The translations under genes and the position numbers were made by a program. A DNA stretch of 64,000 nt from CAYUPI01 sp964446585 (GTDB lineage Bacteria > Verrucomicrobiota > Verrucomicrobiia > Limisphaerales > UBA8199). Positions 24,606-32,271 of this stretch are shown in pieces. The notes under the pieces are model-generated. The model saw only the letters and a program-made list of their open reading frames with translations, did no database searches and was not told the DNA's origin. Every line of letters begins with the position of its first letter. The first letter of the stretch is position 1. The stretch spans positions 62,001-126,000 of the forward strand of contig CAYUPI010000003.1 in the NCBI GenBank assembly GCA_964446585.1, read 5' to 3'.

Positions 24606-25544
24606 ATGGACCACGGTGTTCTTAATATCGAGCGATGGCTGCAGGAACAGACGCGTTTCCCCAGAGCGACGCGCGCAGCCTTGCAATGCTTCCTCCTAAG
24701 GAATTTGCCCGAGTGGACCGAGCAGCCTCCTGTTGACCCCAGCGTGTTCGCCAAGAAGCTCGGGTGTGACGTGTTGGTTGAGGATGTCCCCTCCGCTCGT
24801 CTAGAGGTCACCCGCTACTCACGGGTCATACGCGTGCCGAAGAAGGCCCCGCCCTACCTCCAGCGGTTTTCAATGGCACACGAGTTGGCTCACTTGCTCT
24901 TTCTCAAAGTTGATGAGGCTGGTGTCCGCCGGGCGTATAGTGACGAAGCACTCTCATCCCCAGACGGCCGGGTCCGCATGAACGCCCGCAGCCGACTCGA
25001 ACGCTTCTGCGATGCCGCAGCGGGAATGATGCTCGTCCCGAACCTAGCTATAGAGGAAGCAATTCCCAAAGGGCAGAACGTGAGTTTGGACCGCCTGTTA
25101 GCCTTGGCGCGCTGTTTTGACGTGACGCCGCCGGTGTTGTTCCATCGCCTGGTCGACCGCGAGAAGCTGCCCCATTATCCCGGCCACGTGCTCTCGCGGT
25201 ACTGCGAAAACCGTTTCACTGGACAGGACACGAAGTGGAGAGTCATGGCGCGAGCATTACCGCAAAGTGAGTTCTTTGCAGACTTCCCTTGGCCCAACCA
25301 AAGCCTCGAGGCGTTCCGGGTCCATATTCCGCCGCCGGGAGAAATTGCTGCCGAGCCCCTGAGTCTGCCAGAGCATCGAGGCCAAAGATGGAAATGCGAA
25401 ATCGAATCTGCCAAGGGGGATGCCTTTTGGGCCCTGGCAAAATTCACGCTCGAAAGCGGGATCGCTCAGCCCGGTCTGCGGCCGCTTCCCCCAGGTCGTG
25501 ATCCTTACCAAAATTCCGGACGTCCTCCCTCCGCGAGCACTTGA
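24606..25544 (+). CDS. ImmA/IrrE-family metallopeptidase, 312 aa
   Basis: SMAHELAHLLFL (89-100) has the zinc HExxH motif (His92, Glu93, His96) and LERFCDAAAGMMLVP (131-145) carries the third ligand Glu132 in the place used by ImmA/IrrE proteins, which cleave repressors to trigger phage or stress responses. A fused XRE helix-turn-helix is absent. The C-terminal about 110 residues are unassigned. It is in the same transcript as the HD dNTPase (9-base gap), so a protease-gated dNTPase is a plausible arrangement; the cleaved substrate is not evident. Confidence 0.82.
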   Translation: MDHGVLNIERWLQEQTRFPRATRAALQCFLLRNLPEWTEQPPVDPSVFAKKLGCDVLVEDVPSARLEVTRYSRVIRVPKKAPPYLQRFSMAHELAHLLFLKVDEAGVRRAYSDEALSSPDGRVRMNARSRLERFCDAAAGMMLVPNLAIEEAIPKGQNVSLDRLLALARCFDVTPPVLFHRLVDREKLPHYPGHVLSRYCENRFTGQDTKWRVMARALPQSEFFADFPWPNQSLEAFRVHIPPPGEIAAEPLSLPEHRGQRWKCEIESAKGDAFWALAKFTLESGIAQPGLRPLPPGRDPYQNSGRPPSAST

Positions 25545-26074
25545 GAGCGCAGCAGGTTCATTTTCTGGTCACACGCTGGCACTAGGCCGCCCATGGCATG
25601 GTGGTCGCTGAATAGCAAGATCCAATGGTCCCCGCAGCATTCCCTTCTTCCCTTCGCAAGTTCCTGATTCCCACTTCTTAGTAAAAAGTCCATTCCGCTA
25701 AGAAGACCATCGCAATCCTCAGCGGTAAAGTGCACCCATGATGCAGAATTCTGTCAGTCGATTGAGTCCGCCGGACACGGCAAATCGGACCTTTCTTGCT
25801 CGTGTTCCGCATATTTCGCGGTTAACTCCGCTCCTTTCGTTTGCTTTGCAACCTTTTGTAGAATTCGGCCCACATCCGCTTTCCGCCTTCCATCAAGTAT
25901 CCAGAATCCCGCATCCCGCATCCCAGCTCTCCCACCTCCAGCATCCAGTATCCAGGAACCAGCATCCAGCACCCCGCATCCCTCATTCCCCCACCCCGAC
26001 ACTCGGCCCTCGAGCCTTCCCCCTGCGACAACACCGGAAGGTTCTCAGACGGTTACGGAAGGCTATAGAAGGCT
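25545..26074. repeat. Gene-free spacer rich in short tandem repeats
   Basis: The first 250 bases hold no credible gene. 25808-25861 is the second copy of the 55-bp dispersed repeat seen at 16647-16701. From about 25890 to 26010 run ATCCCGC, ATCCAGC and ATCCAGT heptamers. Just before the terminase gene, GGTT(A)CGGAAGGCTATAGAAGGC-type units repeat with a period near 10. Confidence 0.75.
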
Positions 26075-26860
26075 ATGGAAGGTAAATTTTTTACTCGTAT
26101 GCAACACCACGAAACTGAACAAAACAACAATGGCGCAATTGAGGACAACCCCGACAAGGACGAGCGTCGCGGTCGAGGCAAACTTGCTCATCTTCCCAAA
26201 GCCATCCGCGACCAGGTAAATACTATGATCCGGGACGGCGTTCCGTATGGCGATATCCGTCGTCGGTTCCTCGACTCCGGCCACGCCGAATTTGAAGACA
26301 TCTCCGACAAAAATATTTCCAATTGGAAAATCGCCGGCCATCAGCGCTGGCTCCGTGAGCAGGAATGGCGCGACGACATGCAGCAAACCCACGCCGAGGC
26401 CCTGGAATTCAGCCAGACCGATGATTCAAAACTCGAGCAGGTCACGCTCAAAACCGCCGCCATGCGTCTCTATCAACTCTTCAAACAATTCGACGCCCTC
26501 GATTTTTCCCTCTCGGTTGAAAACAAACCCGAAGCCTACACCCGTCTCTTCTCCGTCCTCCCGCGAATCACTCGCGAAGCGCTCCGTTACCAGAAATATC
26601 GTGACGCCTGCCTTCAAGCCCGCGCCGAAATCCAGAAACTGAAAGATCCTCGCCGCAAGCTCTCCCAAAGCGAAACCCGCGCCATCGTCCGCCACGTTGA
26701 CTCCATCCTCGGCCTCCAATCCATGGCCGATGTAGGTCCGGAAGAACATGAAAATGGCGAAGGCCGAGTGCCGGATGCCGAAAGAAATCCGAATCCCGAA
26801 ATCCGAAACACGGATCAACAAACCGACGAAAGTGCACGGTTCAACGATTCAACGATTTAA
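26075..26860 (+). CDS. Mu gp27-like terminase small subunit
   Basis: Residues 35-80 (LAHLPKAIRDQVNTMIRDGVPYGDIRRRFLDSG... ISDKNISNWK) match the DUF3486/Mu gp27 helix-turn-helix region used by small terminase subunits to recognise packaging DNA, followed by a long helical part (85-215). The C-terminal about 35 residues are encoded by a tandem repeat (NPNPEIRNTDQQTD...). ATG 26075 is used; ATG 26099 is an alternative. It precedes a terminase large subunit by 64 bases, but no capsid, portal or tail gene is present. Confidence 0.7.
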   Translation: MEGKFFTRMQHHETEQNNNGAIEDNPDKDERRGRGKLAHLPKAIRDQVNTMIRDGVPYGDIRRRFLDSGHAEFEDISDKNISNWKIAGHQRWLREQEWRDDMQQTHAEALEFSQTDDSKLEQVTLKTAAMRLYQLFKQFDALDFSLSVENKPEAYTRLFSVLPRITREALRYQKYRDACLQARAEIQKLKDPRRKLSQSETRAIVRHVDSILGLQSMADVGPEEHENGEGRVPDAERNPNPEIRNTDQQTDESARFNDSTI

Positions 26861-26925
26861 CGATTCAACGGTTGAAAGTTTCAGCGATTCCACCAATCCA
26901 CCAATCCAGTAATCCAATAATCCAA
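26770..26925 (+). repeat. Octamer/heptamer repeat spanning the terminase gene junction
   Basis: CGAATCC-type units inside the small-subunit 3' end change to AACGATTC/AACGATTT octamers (26835-26870), then CCAATCCA/GTAATCCA/ATAATCCA octamers reaching the large-subunit start. Three unrelated unit sequences are thus stacked head to tail. Confidence 0.8.
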
Positions 26926-28898
26926 TGATTCCACTTCGCTCAAAGCCTCTCGACTCAACTCGTTTGCTGAAAAAGCACTTCACTCCGTACCAAATCGCAT
27001 GGATCGAAGCCGAAAAGCCGTTCCACGAGCGCCGCCAGCGCGTGATGGCGCTGGCCGAGAAATCGGTGCGCATTGGCTGGACGTACGCCGACGCGTTCAA
27101 AAATGTGCGCAAGCGGCTCTGGTTCCCCGGGCGGGACTACCTTTTTGCCACCAAGGATTATCAGAGCGCGCTCGAATACATCCAGCAGTGCTATCGGTTC
27201 GCGGAAATCTTCAGCCTGACGCATACGATCGTTCAACGCGGCGAAGAATCCTTGCAGGTCCATCCACTGGATGAGAAGGGCCGGCCATCAGCGCTGACGC
27301 AGGATGTCAGGGTCGGCGTGATCAAGTTCGACAACGGCTCGCGGATCATCGCCTTTTCGGCAAATCCCCAGGCCATGGCGGTTTATGGCGGCGACGTCGG
27401 CCTGGATGAGTTCGCCAAGCATCCGAACGCGCGGCTGCTGTGGGAGACGGCCCAGGGCCGGGTCACGTGGGGCTACGATATGGCCGTCTGGTCCTCCCAT
27501 GACGGCGAAGACACGCTGTTCAATGAATTCGCCCAGGAAGCCCGCGCGACTTTATCTGCCTCTGCGTCTGCCTCTTCCTCTTCGTCCGAGCCATTAATCC
27601 AGCAATCCACCACTCCATCAATCCATTCTGGCTCATCCAGCATCCAGAATCCACCGTCTGACATTCCGAATCCAGAATCCAACATCCAGAACCCAGCCTC
27701 CTCCCCACCCTCTGACGCTCCGCCTCCCTCCTCCTCGACCCTCGACTCTCGGCCCTCTCTCCCCTGGAACCTCTACTTCCGCGTCACGATGGCGGATGCC
27801 ATCAGCGACGGCCTGGTGGAAGTGATCAACCGCGCTCGCGGGACATCCTTCACCCGCGGAGAGTTTTTCGCCGATTGCCGCTCGCGCGCGCGGCAGGAGG
27901 AAATCTTCGAACAATCCTACATGTGCAACCCGCTGGGAGCTGCCGCGAATCATATCGTGGAATGGAGCGCGATCGAGCGCTGCCGTTCCGATTACGAGAT
28001 CGACCGCGTCCACCTCGAAGCCGGGCAGGTGCGAGAGCGGTTTGGAGAATTCAGTCCGGCTGAAGAAAGCGAGCGGGAAAAGCGGATAGCGGAGTTTCTA
28101 AGGGATTCGTTTGCGGGATTGTTCGGCGGCCGCCCTCCCTCACCCGGCCTGGCGGCCACCCTCTCCCGCCCCGCTCCGCCAGAGCGCTTCGCGGCGGCGA
28201 GTCCGACGGGAGAGGGATCAAGGGTGAGGACTTCTTCGTCCCCCGGTCCGCTCCGGTTGGGATTTGATGTTGCCGCCTCGGGCCAGGGCGACCTGGCGGC
28301 GATATACATCGACGAGGCGCGCGGAGATGCGCTCTGGCTCCGGGCGCTGTTCACCTGCCGGACAGAGGATTGGCACTTTCTCAAGACTGTCCTGTTCTAT
28401 TTTCTCAAGCACCTGCCGAACCTCCAGGCGGCGGGTGATGAATCCGGACTCGGCCGTCAGATTTGCTGGGAGGCAGCGGAGCATTTTTCTTACCGGTTCC
28501 TGAAAGTGAATTTCGCGTCGAAGAAGCACGATCTCGGTTTCGCGATCATGAACCAGCTTTCGGTGGCCGAAAAACGATTCCCGAAATCGGAGTCGGACAT
28601 TGCGGCCGACTATTTCGCGCTGCGCAAGACGCACAACGGCAGCAAGTGGATTTTTTCGGAAGGCCGCAACACGCTGAATCCCGCCAGCCATTGCGACATT
28701 GCCTGGGCCGGCGCGCTGGCCACGCTGGCTCACACCGAGCGCCGGTGCGAGGTTGTGGCTGCGGTCCTCCACGAGAACTGCTGGTTTGATGGAAAAGAAT
28801 ACCACCCGTACGGGCCGGGGTCGGAAGAAACGAAGCTGAGTCCAGAACACGCCGCGCTGTGGAGCGACGATCCGAACATTTGGATGCGCTGGCGGTGA
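26925..28898 (+). CDS. Mu gp28-like terminase large subunit with in-frame repeat inserts
   Basis: EKSVRIGWTYADAF (44-57) is the gp28-type adenosine/Walker A region with a degenerate G-W-T in place of G-K-T. VYGGDVGLDEFAKH holds the Walker B Asp-Glu pair. A C-terminal RNase-H-like nuclease starts at LRLGFDVAASGQGDLAAIYID, and DIAWAGAL may give the last acidic ligand. Two inserts separate the ATPase and nuclease parts: Ser/Pro/Asn-rich residues about 208-285 (tandem repeats at 27545-27765) and residues about 400-440 (palindromes at 28138-28229). The missing lysine and absent phage neighbours suggest a relic or domesticated protein. Confidence 0.8.
   Translation: MIPLRSKPLDSTRLLKKHFTPYQIAWIEAEKPFHERRQRVMALAEKSVRIGWTYADAFKNVRKRLWFPGRDYLFATKDYQSALEYIQQCYRFAEIFSLTHTIVQRGEESLQVHPLDEKGRPSALTQDVRVGVIKFDNGSRIIAFSANPQAMAVYGGDVGLDEFAKHPNARLLWETAQGRVTWGYDMAVWSSHDGEDTLFNEFAQEARATLSASASASSSSSEPLIQQSTTPSIHSGSSSIQNPPSDIPNPESNIQNPASSPPSDAPPPSSSTLDSRPSLPWNLYFRVTMADAISDGLVEVINRARGTSFTRGEFFADCRSRARQEEIFEQSYMCNPLGAAANHIVEWSAIERCRSDYEIDRVHLEAGQVRERFGEFSPAEESEREKRIAEFLRDSFAGLFGGRPPSPGLAATLSRPAPPERFAAASPTGEGSRVRTSSSPGPLRLGFDVAASGQGDLAAIYIDEARGDALWLRALFTCRTEDWHFLKTVLFYFLKHLPNLQAAGDESGLGRQICWEAAEHFSYRFLKVNFASKKHDLGFAIMNQLSVAEKRFPKSESDIAADYFALRKTHNGSKWIFSEGRNTLNPASHCDIAWAGALATLAHTERRCEVVAAVLHENCWFDGKEYHPYGPGSEETKLSPEHAALWSDDPNIWMRWR
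27545..27765 (+). repeat. Short tandem repeats inside the terminase large-subunit gene
   Basis: TCTGCC/TCTTCC hexamers, then CCACTCCATCAAT- and ATCCAGAATCC-type units, then CCTCGACCCTCGACT heptamers follow one another within the reading frame, giving about 75 low-complexity residues between the ATPase and nuclease domains. Confidence 0.85.
28138..28229 (+). repeat. Nested palindromes inside the terminase large-subunit gene
   Basis: CCCTCTCCCG (28159-28168) is the exact complement of CGGGAGAGGG (28207-28216), and an outer CCTCACCC/GGGTGAGG pair flanks it. The sequence is translated as a Pro/Ala/Gly-rich insert. Confidence 0.75.
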
Positions 28899-28901
28899 GA
28901 C

Positions 28902-28925
28902 GGAGCGCGGACTTCAGTCCGCAGC
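28902..28925. repeat. Single hairpin of the GGAGCGCG family
   Basis: GGAGCGCGGACTTCAGTCCG plus CAGC: the frame GGAGCGCG...GCAGC is shared with elements at 6471, 40961 and 51610, while the stem GCGGACT/AGTCCGC (28907-28922) is unique. It follows the terminase stop by three bases. Confidence 0.75.
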
Positions 28926-29000
28926 GGCGCCCGAATTACCCAGCGCAGTCCTTATAGCTCTGGCACATCGAGATGCGGCCGTGATTGGGGTGCGTCTGGA

Positions 29001-29140
29001 GGGCGTGTTGTCCAAACGCAAAACCGCAGGAAAAGGGCGACTCTCGGTCCGACAGGTGTGTCGAAATTCGAGAGAAACAGGCCGTTCAACCATTGCTGCG
29101 GCCGGGGACAGCCGCGCTCCGGCATTTGAGCAACACGCCC
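29001..29140 (-). mobile_element. 140-bp MITE, copy B, with 4-bp target duplication TGGA
   Basis: Ends are GGGCGTGTTG and its exact complement CAACACGCCC; the longer 17-base ends have a few mismatches. TGGA flanks the element at 28997-29000 and 29141-29144. It is inverted relative to copy A at 6452-6591, has the same length and about 80 % identity, and lies inside one arm of a pre-existing inverted repeat. Confidence 0.88.
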
Positions 29141-29173
29141 TGGACACTGCCACCATCGAAGTGCCCGCCGAAA

Positions 29174-29245
29174 GGAGCGCACGACTCCGATCGTGCGCCG
29201 TCGCGAATAAAGTGATAAACGCGCCCGATCGGAGTCGGGCGCTCC
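29174..29245. repeat. Double hairpin with compensatory arm differences
   Basis: GGAGCGCACGACTCCGATCG (29174-29193, continuing to 29198) faces GCGCCCGATCGGAGTCGGGC (29221-29240, continuing to 29245). The two arms differ at two positions, and in each arm those two positions pair with each other: A-T in the left stem GCGCACGA/TCGTGCGC, C-G in the right stem GCGCCCGA/TCGGGCGC. Confidence 0.88.
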
Positions 29246-29292
29246 GGTGGCGTGTCCAGATGCGTCCGTGATTGGGGGATGCCAATGATTCG

Positions 29293-29321
29293 TTGACACG
29301 CCCCGGCCGGGGTTTGATAGA
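29293..29321 (+). promoter_or_regulatory. Predicted ppdK promoter with palindromic spacer
   Basis: TTGACA (29293-29298) is followed after 17 bases by GATAGA (29316-29321; TAGACT is an alternative at 19). The spacer holds the perfect palindrome CCCCGGCCGGGG (29301-29312), a possible operator. The ppdK ATG is 58 bases downstream of the -10 box. Confidence 0.5.
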
Positions 29322-29379
29322 CTGGGCTGGCTGTTTCTGAGGGCATCATCCAGCGAAACCAGACTGCTGAACACTTTTT

Positions 29380-32130
29380 ATGGCTAAGAATCCGAAATCC
29401 ACGAAATGCGTTTATTTATTTGGAAACAAGAAAGCCGACGGCAACGGCGGCATGAAACCGTTGCTCGGCGGCAAGGGAGCGAACCTGGCTGAGATGAGTC
29501 GAATTGGCCTTCCAGTGCCGCCCGGGTTTACCATCACGACCGAAGTCTGCACGTATTATTACGAGCACAAAAGGAGCTACCCGAAAACGCTCGAAGCCCA
29601 AGCCCGGAACGGAGTGCAGTTCATCGAGAAGATCATGGGAACGAAGTTCGGCGACAGATCGGCCATGCCGCTGCTGGTTTCGGTGCGTTCGGGGGCGCGG
29701 GATTCGATGCCCGGCATGATGGACACGATCCTGAATCTCGGGTTGAACGACGAAACCGTGCACGCGCTGGCCAAGGCCACGAAAAACGAGCGATTTGCCT
29801 GGGATTGCTACCGCCGGTTCATTCAGATGTATGGCGACGTGGTGATGGGCGTGCAGAAACGGCCGAATGAAGATCATGAGCCGTTCGAAACGGTGATTCA
29901 TGCCCTGAAGCACGAGCGGCATTCGGAGGATGTAGAAGACACGCGTCTGAGTGTGGACGACCTCAAGGAAATGGTGGTCCGTTTCAAGGCGCTGATCATG
30001 GAGCGAACCGGGAAGGAGTTCCCGCAAGATCCCTGGAAGCAGCTCTGGGGCGCCACCGGCGCTGTGTTTGGCTCGTGGATGAACGACCGGGCCATTGTGT
30101 ATCGCCGCAAGTACAACATCCCCTCGGAATGGGGCACGGCGGTCAACGTGCAGGCGATGGTGTATGGCAATACGGGCGAAACTTCGGGCTCCGGCGTTGC
30201 CTTCACGCGCGACCCGGCGACGGGAGAGAAGGTTTTTTACGGTGAGTTCCTGATCAACGCGCAAGGCGAAGATGTCGTTGCCGGCATCCGGACTCCGGAA
30301 CCGGTGGCCCAACTCAACAACCATTTGCCCGCCGCCTTCAAGGAACTGGAAGGCATTCGCCAGACACTGGAGAAGCACTTCAAAGACGTGCAGGACTTCG
30401 AATTCACGATCCAGGATGGCAAGGTCTTCATGCTCCAGACACGAAATGGGAAACGGACTGGTCTGGCCGCCGTCCGGTTCGCCGTCGAAATGGAGAAGGA
30501 GAAGCTTATTGACTGGAAGACCGCGATTCGGCGCGTCCCGGCCGAGCAGTTGGACCAGGTGCTGGCGCCGATCTTTGATCGCCAGGCAGTGAGGAACGCA
30601 AAGTGCATCGCTCGAGGTCTGCCCGCCGGACCGGGCGCAGCGTCGGGGCGAATGTACCTGAATGCGGAGCGCGCGGTTGAAGCCGCGGCTAAAGGCGAAA
30701 AGGTCGTGCTGGTTCGCAACGAAACTTCACCCGAAGACTTGCGCGGAATGATCGCTGCCGAGGGCATCCTGACCGCCAAAGGCGGGGTCAGCTCGCACGC
30801 GGCACTGGTGGCGCGGCAGATGGGCAAGGTCTGTATCTGTGGCGCCAGCGCGTTGCGGATTGATTATTCGACCAAGACGGTGGGCGTGAATGGCGCTGTT
30901 TACCGGGAAGGCGACGCGATCTCCATCAACGGCACCGCCGGTGAAGTTTACCCCGGCGCATTGCCGACGGCGGCTTCGGAAGTTGTGCAGGTGCTGGTCG
31001 AAAAATCCCTGGATGGCAAGGAAAGCCCGACCTATCAAATGTTCCGGAAGCTGATGGACTGGTGCGGCAAGGCCACGCGGATGCAGGTTCGCACCAACGC
31101 CGACACACCCGAACAGACCGCCAACGCCGTGGCATTCGGCGCGTCCGGCATCGGATTGTGCCGCACCGAGCATATGTTTTTCCAGGGTGATCGGATCGAT
31201 ACGATGCGCGAGATGATCCTGGCCGAAAATCTCGAACAGCGGCGGCGGGCGCTGGCCAAGCTCTTGCCGTACCAGAAAGGTGATTTTGCGGGCATCTTCC
31301 GCGAGCTCAAAGGCCTGCCGGCCACGATTCGTTTTTTGGATCCGCCGCTGCATGAGTTCTTGCCGCACGACCACCCCGCACAGAAGCTGCTGGCGAAAAA
31401 GATGGGCATCGCCGTCGAAAAGATTTCTCAGCGCGTGAAGGAACTTCATGAGTTCAACCCGATGCTCGGCTTCCGCGGCTGCCGATTGGGATTGGTTTAT
31501 CCGGAGATCTCCGAGATGCAGGCGCGCGCCGTGCTTGAGGCGGCCGCCGAAGTGCAGAAGGAAGGCATCAAAGTTAAGCCCGAGATCATGATCCCGCTCG
31601 TCGGGTTCAAGCGCGAGCTAGATCTCCAGGTCGAGGTGGTCCACCGCGTCGCGCAGGAAGTAATGGCAGAAAAGAAAGTCAAGCTGAGCTACCTGGTCGG
31701 CACGATGATTGAAGTGCCGCGCGGCGCGCTCACCGCCGATGAAATCGCCCAAACCGCTCAGTTCTTCAGCTTCGGCACAAACGACCTGACCCAAACGGGG
31801 CTCGGCATGAGCCGCGACGATTCAGGCTCGTTCCTCGGGCCTTATCAGGAGTTGGAGATTCTCAAGAAGAATCCATTTGCGTCCATCGACCAGACAGGCA
31901 TCGGCCAGCTTATGAAGATCGCGGTCGAGAAGGGACGCAGCACGCGTTCCGACATCAAGCTCGGCATCTGCGGCGAGCATGGCGGGGACCCAGACAGCGT
32001 CAAGTTCTGCCACCGAATCGGATTGAACTATGTGAGTTGCTCACCGTTCCGCGTTCCGGTGGCCAGGCTCGCCGCGGCGCAGGCCGCGTTGGAGGAAGCA
32101 TCCACCAAGAAGGTGAGAGGGTCGAGGTGA
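29380..32130 (+). CDS. ppdK: Pyruvate, phosphate dikinase
   Basis: This enzyme interconverts pyruvate + ATP + Pi and phosphoenolpyruvate + AMP + PPi. The N-terminal ATP-grasp region begins KPLLGGKGANLAEM, the phosphohistidine swivelling domain has GGVSSHAALVARQMGKVCICG with the catalytic His, and the C-terminal TIM barrel ends with CGEHGGDPDSVKFCHRIGLNYVSCSPFRVPVARLAAAQA, the family signature with the catalytic Cys. Its 916 residues are slightly above the usual 870-890. The last few residues (KKVRGSR) and the stop are encoded by a short tandem repeat, so the native 3' end appears replaced. It probably serves gluconeogenesis or PPi-linked glycolysis. Confidence 0.96.
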   Translation: MAKNPKSTKCVYLFGNKKADGNGGMKPLLGGKGANLAEMSRIGLPVPPGFTITTEVCTYYYEHKRSYPKTLEAQARNGVQFIEKIMGTKFGDRSAMPLLVSVRSGARDSMPGMMDTILNLGLNDETVHALAKATKNERFAWDCYRRFIQMYGDVVMGVQKRPNEDHEPFETVIHALKHERHSEDVEDTRLSVDDLKEMVVRFKALIMERTGKEFPQDPWKQLWGATGAVFGSWMNDRAIVYRRKYNIPSEWGTAVNVQAMVYGNTGETSGSGVAFTRDPATGEKVFYGEFLINAQGEDVVAGIRTPEPVAQLNNHLPAAFKELEGIRQTLEKHFKDVQDFEFTIQDGKVFMLQTRNGKRTGLAAVRFAVEMEKEKLIDWKTAIRRVPAEQLDQVLAPIFDRQAVRNAKCIARGLPAGPGAASGRMYLNAERAVEAAAKGEKVVLVRNETSPEDLRGMIAAEGILTAKGGVSSHAALVARQMGKVCICGASALRIDYSTKTVGVNGAVYREGDAISINGTAGEVYPGALPTAASEVVQVLVEKSLDGKESPTYQMFRKLMDWCGKATRMQVRTNADTPEQTANAVAFGASGIGLCRTEHMFFQGDRIDTMREMILAENLEQRRRALAKLLPYQKGDFAGIFRELKGLPATIRFLDPPLHEFLPHDHPAQKLLAKKMGIAVEKISQRVKELHEFNPMLGFRGCRLGLVYPEISEMQARAVLEAAAEVQKEGIKVKPEIMIPLVGFKRELDLQVEVVHRVAQEVMAEKKVKLSYLVGTMIEVPRGALTADEIAQTAQFFSFGTNDLTQTGLGMSRDDSGSFLGPYQELEILKKNPFASIDQTGIGQLMKIAVEKGRSTRSDIKLGICGEHGGDPDSVKFCHRIGLNYVSCSPFRVPVARLAAAQAALEEASTKKVRGSR

Positions 32131-32180
32131 GAGGGTCGAGGTGAGGCCCAGGGAGGTGAGAGGGACGAGGCGAGCGGGGC
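32112..32180 (+). repeat. Purine-rich tandem repeat overlapping the ppdK stop
   Basis: GGTGAGAGGGTCGA units repeat twice exactly across the stop codon at 32128-32130, then continue as GGTGAGG / GGGACGA / GGCGAGC heptamers. Confidence 0.85.
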
Positions 32181-32271
32181 AGCGGAAAAACAAAGAGAAC
32201 GAGCTGTGGGCGTTCGTTGCCATAAATAGTCCGCGCCTACGGGGTTTTAAGACCTACTCTTCCGAGACCGA

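Larger units (their letters stand above)
28971..29277. repeat. Composite repeat cluster between terminase and ppdK
   Basis: A 20-base direct repeat with one mismatch (AGATGCGGCCGTGATTGGGG at 28971-28990; AGATGCGTCC... at 29258-29277) brackets nested elements. Arms GCGTCTGGA...CACTGCCACC (28992-29000 plus 29145-29154) pair with GGTGGCGTGTCCAGATGC (29246-29263) once the MITE at 29001-29140 is removed. The inner hairpin pair lies at 29174-29245. Confidence 0.85.

Noticed and set aside
25505..25735. 76-codon minus-strand frame after the metallopeptidase gene
   Set aside because: It overlaps the peptidase 3' end, has no recognisable motif and no ribosome site; it may be chance.
25808..26010. Possible CRISPR-like array from repeated ATCCAGC units
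   Set aside because: Units are 7 bases, contiguous and imperfect, with no spacers and no cas genes.
26925..28898. Active prophage
   Set aside because: Only the terminase pair is present; no portal, capsid, tail, lysis or integrase genes lie on either side within the window.
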